In this document: in pieces, positions 5,597-11,060 of the stretch
How positions within the stretch are numbered: position 1 is the stretch's first letter
Layout: each line of letters begins with the position of its first letter
From: Planctomycetota bacterium
GTDB taxonomy: Bacteria; Planctomycetota; UBA11346
Assembly: GCA_947470885.1 (NCBI GenBank)
Contig: CANIXE010000042.1
Location: 1 to 11,060 of the forward strand
Reading direction: 5' to 3'
Length of the DNA: 11,060 bases
The notes under the pieces: generated by a model
What the model was told of the DNA's origin: nothing
Seen by the model: the letters and a program-made list of their open reading frames with translations, nothing else
The model's database searches: none
Translations under genes and position numbers: made by a program

Positions 5597-7330
5597 TTAG
5601 CCCGACAAATCGTGGAGATGGCGGAACCGGCCGCCTTCCTTCGCCAGTAGTTCCGCCGGAGTGCCGTCCTCGACGATTCGACCTTGGTGGAACACGAGGA
5701 TGCGGTCTACGGAACGCAGGGTGCTGAGGCGGTGGGCGATGATGAAGGTCGTCCGTCCGGCGGTGAGGGCGTCCAGGTCGATCTGCAGCTTCGCTTCGGT
5801 CTCCAGGTCCAGGGCGCTGGTGGGTTCATCCAGGACGATGATCCGGGGATCCCGGAGGAACAGCCGGGCCAGGGCGACCCGTTGGCGCTGGCCCCCGGAC
5901 AAACGGGCGCCCCGTTCGCCGCAGGGCGTTTCGAATCCCCGCTCGGCGGCCTGGATGAATGGCAGGGCCTGGGCTTTCCGTGCCGCGTCTTCCACCTCGG
6001 CGTCGGAAGCTCCGGGGCGGCCCAGGCGGATATTTTCGCGGATGGTGGTGTTCCACAGGAACGCCTCCTGGGCCATCACCGCCGCCTGCCGGCGCAGTTG
6101 CCGGCGGCCGATGATTTCCAAGCCCAAGCCGTCCCAGGTGATCGTCCCTGCGCCGGGCCGCCAGAAGCCGAGGACGAGATCGACGAAGGTGCTTTTCCCC
6201 GCGCCGGTCTCCCCCACCAGGCCGATGCGCTGGCCCTTGGGAATGGTCAATTCGAGGTTGGAAAGTGCCGGCTTTTCCGTGCCCGGATAAGTGAAATCCA
6301 CCTGATGGAACTGCATCGCGCCATCAAGCCGCACGGTCTGCTTGGGATGCAGGTAATCTTCCACCTCGTCGCTGTCGAGGATCTCCATCAATTTGTCCAC
6401 CGCCGGCTTGGCGGATTGCCAGCTGTCGATGAAGCCGGTCACCGCTCCGGCGCCGGCCTGCACATAGCCGTACAGGGCGATGAAGGCGATGACCTGGCCG
6501 ACGGTGAACGGCACGCCCAGGAAGCCGGCGATGCCAAAGGCCCCCAGGGTGTAAATCAACGTGGTGGTGGCGTACCAGGCGAACTGGGTCCACAGGCCCA
6601 GCCAACGGCTGGTGAGGGCGGCCTCGATGCCGCTTTCCCGGATTTCATCGATGCTCCGCCCCAGGTCGGCGGCGGCCAGGTCTTCCGTGCCCAGGCCCTT
6701 CATCACCCGCATCCCGGCGACGTATTCCACGATCTTCGCGGCGAAGTCCTCCCCCGCCGCCTGAACCCGGCGCTGGTGGGCGGCGACTTTTGCGGACATC
6801 GCCTTGAGGATCCACATCTGCAGTGGCACGCCCAGCAGGGCCGCCACCGCCAGCACCGGATTGACGAAGAACAGGTACGTCGTGGCCCCGATGCCCAGGG
6901 TCAGATTAGGGAAGAATCCATTGCCCACGGTGCCGAGAAAACCTTCCACCCGGCCCATGTCCACGGTGAGCTGGTTGGCCACCGCGCCGGCCCCGCGCTT
7001 CGTGTAATAACCCACGGACAGGTGTTGCAGGCGGTCCACCACCATCCGCCGGATCCGGGCCACCGCCGTGCGGTTCAGCATCCCCGCGCTGGCGTAGGAG
7101 CGGACGCTGATCCAGGCGTACATCGGCCACGCGGTCAGGCAGGCCCCGGCATAGGCGAGGATCGGCCAGGCCTGTTGATGACTTTGCGCGTAGGGAATCA
7201 CCACGTCGAACAGGTACTGCACCGAGGCAGCGAAGGGCAGGGCGGCGAGGGACATCCCGATTTGCCAGGCGGTGGCCCGGAAAAATGCGGGACGGTCAGC
7301 GAGGGCGATGGCGAGGAGGCGTTTGAGCAT
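5597..7330 (-). CDS. MsbA-like ABC exporter (fused membrane and ATPase domains)
   Basis: This 577-residue half-transporter is close to the length of MsbA, which flips lipid A-core across the inner membrane as a homodimer. Residues 1-310 are the six-helix type I exporter domain. Residues 335-577 are the ATPase: Walker A GETGAGKS (373-380), Q-loop Gln421 in MAQEAFLW, signature LSGGQ (477-481), Walker B IIVLD with catalytic Glu502, D-loop SALD and switch His533 in IAHRLST. The ATG at 7330 is chosen because it begins the usual cytoplasmic elbow helix; the open frame continues upstream to 7492 only by reading through the repeat array. No clear ribosome-binding site precedes it. It converges on the glycosidase-like gene with 18 bases between stops. 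Lipid A context suggests lipid export, but drug or peptide export cannot be excluded. Confidence 0.88.
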   Translation of the reverse strand: MLKRLLAIALADRPAFFRATAWQIGMSLAALPFAASVQYLFDVVIPYAQSHQQAWPILAYAGACLTAWPMYAWISVRSYASAGMLNRTAVARIRRMVVDRLQHLSVGYYTKRGAGAVANQLTVDMGRVEGFLGTVGNGFFPNLTLGIGATTYLFFVNPVLAVAALLGVPLQMWILKAMSAKVAAHQRRVQAAGEDFAAKIVEYVAGMRVMKGLGTEDLAAADLGRSIDEIRESGIEAALTSRWLGLWTQFAWYATTTLIYTLGAFGIAGFLGVPFTVGQVIAFIALYGYVQAGAGAVTGFIDSWQSAKPAVDKLMEILDSDEVEDYLHPKQTVRLDGAMQFHQVDFTYPGTEKPALSNLELTIPKGQRIGLVGETGAGKSTFVDLVLGFWRPGAGTITWDGLGLEIIGRRQLRRQAAVMAQEAFLWNTTIRENIRLGRPGASDAEVEDAARKAQALPFIQAAERGFETPCGERGARLSGGQRQRVALARLFLRDPRIIVLDEPTSALDLETEAKLQIDLDALTAGRTTFIIAHRLSTLRSVDRILVFHQGRIVEDGTPAELLAKEGGRFRHLHDLSG

Positions 7331-7360
7331 GGGGCGAGGGGAAACGTCAAAGGCGCCGCC

Positions 7361-7622
7361 CCGGGAGCGCCGGCCTCTAGGCCGGCATCGGTGCGACGCG
7401 GTGAATAAAGCAGCGTGGTTTGGAGTTAGGCGCGGAACCGATGCCGGGAGCGCCGGCCGCCTGGCCGGCATCGGTGCGACGTGGTAAATCAAGCAACGTG
7501 GTTCGGAGCTAAGCGCGGAACTGATGCCGGGAGCGCCGGCCTCCAGGCAGGCATCGGAACGACGCTGTGAATAAAGCAGCGTCGTTTGGAGCTAGGCGCA
7601 CAACCGATGCCGGCGCTCCCGG
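7361..7622. repeat. Three 83-bp tandem repeats with inverted ends and hairpin-forming units
   Basis: Units occupy 7361-7443, 7444-7526 and 7527-7609, all exactly 83 bases; the first two differ at about 11 positions. Each begins ccgggagcgccggc. The array ends at 7609-7622 with gccggcgctcccgg, the exact inverse of its first 14 bases. Each unit has a small palindrome near its start (for example gccggcc-gcct-ggccggc in unit 2). It also has an 11-base stem (ccggcatcggt with accgatgccgg, best in unit 1) enclosing an inner hairpin. In unit 3 the inner hairpin is a perfect 10-base stem, aacgacgctg with cagcgtcgtt, around a 9-base loop. The stem pair acgc/gcgt of units 1 and 3 is acgt/acgt in unit 2, a compensatory change. 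The array fills most of the gene-free 7331-7646 gap between thiC and the ABC exporter gene. Confidence 0.93.
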
Positions 7623-7646
7623 CCTCGCGCCCCCGGCTCCGAGCGC

Positions 7647-9280
<1,634 letters not shown>

Positions 9281-9284
<4 letters not shown>

Positions 9285-9382
9285 AGGTCCTCCCTCCGCC
9301 GGTATGAACCGGATCAGGTGCAAGGGGTCGCGCAGCCCACGCGGGCTACGCCTCTCAGCGCTCAACGGCTCCCCCGGATGTA
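9281..9382 (-). promoter_or_regulatory. TPP riboswitch (THI element) controlling thiC
   Basis: Read on the minus strand, this leader has the hallmarks of the thiamine pyrophosphate riboswitch. The element gggggagcc is followed by gcgctgagagg, with CTGAGA at 9358-9353. Then comes a GC-rich variable stem (cgtagcccgcgtgggctgcg). Next is the diagnostic ACCTGATCCGGTTCATACCGG, which flows into GCGGAGGGA at 9319-9291. The last part, ggagggagga, is also the thiC ribosome-binding site. This favours control of translation start by sequestration, as known for Gram-negative thiC leaders. The closing stem is not obvious; acatcc (9381-9376) could pair with gg (9290-9289) and atgt (9284-9281), which would bury the start codon itself. 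No T-run typical of a terminator was seen between the aptamer and thiC. Confidence 0.95.
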
Positions 9383-9431
9383 GGGGGCATTGTGGCATGG
9401 TCGCCGGGGGGCAATCGGCGAGGACCGTCGA

Positions 9432-9794
9432 TTACTTCATCCACCAGCCCGGCCCGAACAGGGCCACCACCAGCCCGGCGAGGATCAGGGCCATCCCCGC
9501 CAGGTCCGTCCATCGGGGCGGCTCCTTCAAGACGGCGGTGCTCAGGGCGATGAACACCACCAGGGCGATGCCTTCCTGGAGGATTTTCAATTGGGGGGTG
9601 GTGAACGGGCCGCCATAGCGGTCCGAGCCCAAGCGGTTCGCCGGCACGGCCAGGCAGTATTCTGGCAGGGCGATGGCCCAGGACACGAGGATGAAGGCCC
9701 ACACCGGAAACTGCTGGCGGCTGGCCAGCAGGTGCCAGTACCAGGCCACGGTCATGAAAATATTCGAGCCGATGAGCAGGAGGACCGTGTTCAT
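9432..9794 (-). CDS. DUF486 / DMT-family small membrane protein
   Basis: This 120-residue protein has four predicted membrane helices at about 2-23, 30-50, 72-89 and 96-115. Conserved blocks match the DUF486 (DMT-type) family: SNIFMTVAWYWHL, SWAIALPEYCLAVPANR, QLKILQEGIALVVF and LKEPPRW. The family is related to half-size drug/metabolite transporters, but no substrate is established. The ATG at 9794 gives the usual family N-terminus, although no strong ribosome-binding site precedes it. It follows the coiled-coil membrane gene by 44 bases on the same strand and is probably co-transcribed with it. It precedes thiC, which has its own riboswitch leader; whether a separate promoter lies at 9383-9431 could not be decided. 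Confidence 0.9.
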   Translation of the reverse strand: MNTVLLLIGSNIFMTVAWYWHLLASRQQFPVWAFILVSWAIALPEYCLAVPANRLGSDRYGGPFTTPQLKILQEGIALVVFIALSTAVLKEPPRWTDLAGMALILAGLVVALFGPGWWMK

Positions 9795-9838
9795 GGCGGG
9801 GACGCTACGGGGCGTCCCGGCGGCGGAATGGCGGTCGG

Positions 9839-11060
9839 CTATTTCGCCGCGACTTCTTCAATGCCCGGGGCGAGGATGATTCGGGCGAATTTTGGCGGCC
9901 GATCGCAGGCCAGGGTGGCGGCGGCGGACACGAACGGATTCCCCGCATCCACGTGGGGGAAGCTGTACGACAGCCGGCGCAGGGGTTTGCGGTTCTGGTC
10001 GTAGAGCACCACCGTGGCGTCAGGATTGGCCACGGCGCTGGGGCGCTGGATCACCAGCTTCACATCCAGGTTGCCGGCTCGGCTGCCGGGATCGACCTGG
10101 AGGGTCACCAGGTAGTCGCCCCCGAGGGAAATGGGTGCGCCGCTGGTGATGGGCATCAACGGGGCCGCGGTGTCGTCGCTCAGCAGGCCCTGGAGCTGGC
10201 TGGCGGTGATCCGGGCCAAGTAGCGTTCCAGATCCTGCTTGGCCGAGGCCAGGTCGGCGTGGGTGCTCTGGTAGAGGGTGGTGAGGGAATCCCGTTCCTG
10301 CCGGACCTGGGCCAATTCCTGGCGGGTGCGGATGAGCTCGCCCTGGGTCTTTTCCAAGGTGGTGGCCCGGGTCCGGGTTTCGGTCAGCTCCTTCGACAGC
10401 TTTTCGCTTTCGCTGCGGAAGCGGTCAACGCCGTCGGCCAGGATCTTGCTGACCCGGTCCTGGCGGGCGGTGGCCCCGGCCAGGTCCCGGTTGAGGACGT
10501 CCAGTTCACCGACTTTCAGGCGCAGGGCGGCGGCCCGGTCGTCGGCGTCCCGCAGGCGACCCAGATCGGTGAGGGCCTCCCGCAGCTCGGCATTGCGCTG
10601 GGCCAGGCTGGACTCGGCGGCGCTGCCCGCCTGACGCAGGCTCGCCACCTGGTCGGCTAGGTGGGTGGCCCGCTCCTGGGCCTGGCGCAGTTGTTCCAGA
10701 TCGGCTTCCCGCTGCTTTTTCAGACCGTCGATTTCCCGGGCCAGGGCGGGGACCTGGCTGGCGGGCTCGGCGGTTTTGCGGGTGTTCGCCACGCCCCACG
10801 CTCCAGCCACCAGGGCGGCCCCCACCAGGGCGGGGATGATCAGGCCGGGCCAGCGCCGCCGGGGGGGCAGCAGGGGATCCAGGGGCATCTCCATCACCAG
10901 GTCGCTGCCGGCGACCTGGGGGGGCATCTCCTGGGCCCGGGCCCCCGGGGAGCGACCGATGCGGAAGATCCGGGTCCGTAGTTCTTCTGCGCCGGCTTCA
11001 CCGATCTGGGGCGTATCCAGATCCGGCAGGGCGGACGGGGCGAGGAAAACCTGGGTGGAA
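9839..11060 (-). CDS. Membrane-anchored coiled-coil protein, 5' end beyond the window
   Basis: The frame is open from the stop at 9839-9841 to the right edge (at least 406 residues), so the N-terminus is probably missing. The first ATG is at 10927, giving 362 residues. It has aggag directly abutting the start, which is not a functional spacing, and the 44 codons upstream show the same G/C third-base bias as the gene. Counting from that ATG, residues 1-26 are Pro/Arg-rich and end in PPRRRW, residues 27-47 are one membrane helix, about 54-250 form a long Gln/Arg/Glu/Leu-rich coiled coil, and about 265-355 look like a beta-sandwich domain (DYLVTLQVD, LDVKLVIQR, ATVVLYDQNRKPLRRLSY). The positive charges before the helix predict that the coil and C-terminal domain face the periplasm. 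No named family is recognised. Confidence 0.75.
   Translation of the reverse strand, partial: STQVFLAPSALPDLDTPQIGEAGAEELRTRIFRIGRSPGARAQEMPPQVAGSDLVMEMPLDPLLPPRRRWPGLIIPALVGAALVAGAWGVANTRKTAEPASQVPALAREIDGLKKQREADLEQLRQAQERATHLADQVASLRQAGSAAESSLAQRNAELREALTDLGRLRDADDRAAALRLKVGELDVLNRDLAGATARQDRVSKILADGVDRFRSESEKLSKELTETRTRATTLEKTQGELIRTRQELAQVRQERDSLTTLYQSTHADLASAKQDLERYLARITASQLQGLLSDDTAAPLMPITSGAPISLGGDYLVTLQVDPGSRAGNLDVKLVIQRPSAVANPDATVVLYDQNRKPLRRLSYSFPHVDAGNPFVSAAATLACDRPPKFARIILAPGIEEVAAK

Noticed and set aside
5684..7408. Long plus-strand open frame of 574 codons opposite the ABC exporter gene
   Set aside because: It is a shadow of the high-GC gene on the other strand, with a Gly/Gln/His-rich composition and no recognisable domain.
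7361..7622. CRISPR array interpretation of the 83-bp repeats
   Set aside because: The whole unit repeats, with no unique spacers between short constant repeats, and no cas gene is present in the window.
9383..9431. Candidate thiC promoter on the minus strand (ttgccc ... cacaat)
   Set aside because: The two elements match consensus at four of six positions each, but the spacer is about 14 bases, too short for a sigma-70 promoter.

Overview
The window is GC-rich DNA from a Gram-negative bacterium with lipid A. It carries a UDP-2,3-diacylglucosamine hydrolase-like gene, a lipopolysaccharide-kinase-like gene and an MsbA-like exporter, all with strong G/C bias at third codon positions. The phylum cannot be fixed from the sequence alone. 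The LigA is divergent at one conserved motif and the region has structured intergenic repeats, so a lineage outside the best-studied Proteobacteria is possible. No phage, transposase, CRISPR, tRNA or rRNA gene was found. The coding content is mostly household and cell-envelope genes.

Left end (1-938): an intergenic stretch holds a nested inverted-repeat element (13-150). It is followed by a structured leader and a small single-pass membrane protein (325-717). Directly downstream lies a start-less, truncated, diverged second copy of that gene's first ~45 codons (786-938). Its stop codon overlaps the stop codon of the convergent ligA.

Envelope block (935-7330): lpxH-like and ligA form a minus-strand pair overlapping by 16 bases. 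An LPS-kinase-like gene is transcribed divergently from lpxH across a 57-base gap containing small palindromes. It is followed after 19 bases by a TIM-barrel glycosidase-like gene. That gene converges on an MsbA-like ABC exporter on the minus strand. Lipid A synthesis, possible core phosphorylation, possible glycan trimming and lipid export are therefore clustered, with the DNA ligase as a passenger.

Repeat array (7361-7622): three 83-bp tandem units of exact period, closed by 14-bp inverted ends. Each can fold into a stem carrying an inner hairpin, and one base pair differs by a compensatory change between copies. The array lies between the co-oriented thiC and msbA-like genes and is the most interesting non-coding signal here.

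Right end (7647-11060): thiC is preceded by a clear TPP riboswitch whose 3' part merges with the thiC ribosome-binding site. Upstream, on the same strand, are a DUF486 (DMT-type) small membrane protein and a membrane-anchored coiled-coil protein whose reading frame runs off the window edge. No unmistakable new multi-gene system is present. The best candidates for undescribed biology are the 83-bp array, the kinase/glycosidase-like pair, the decayed gene duplicate and the nested repeat at 13-150.
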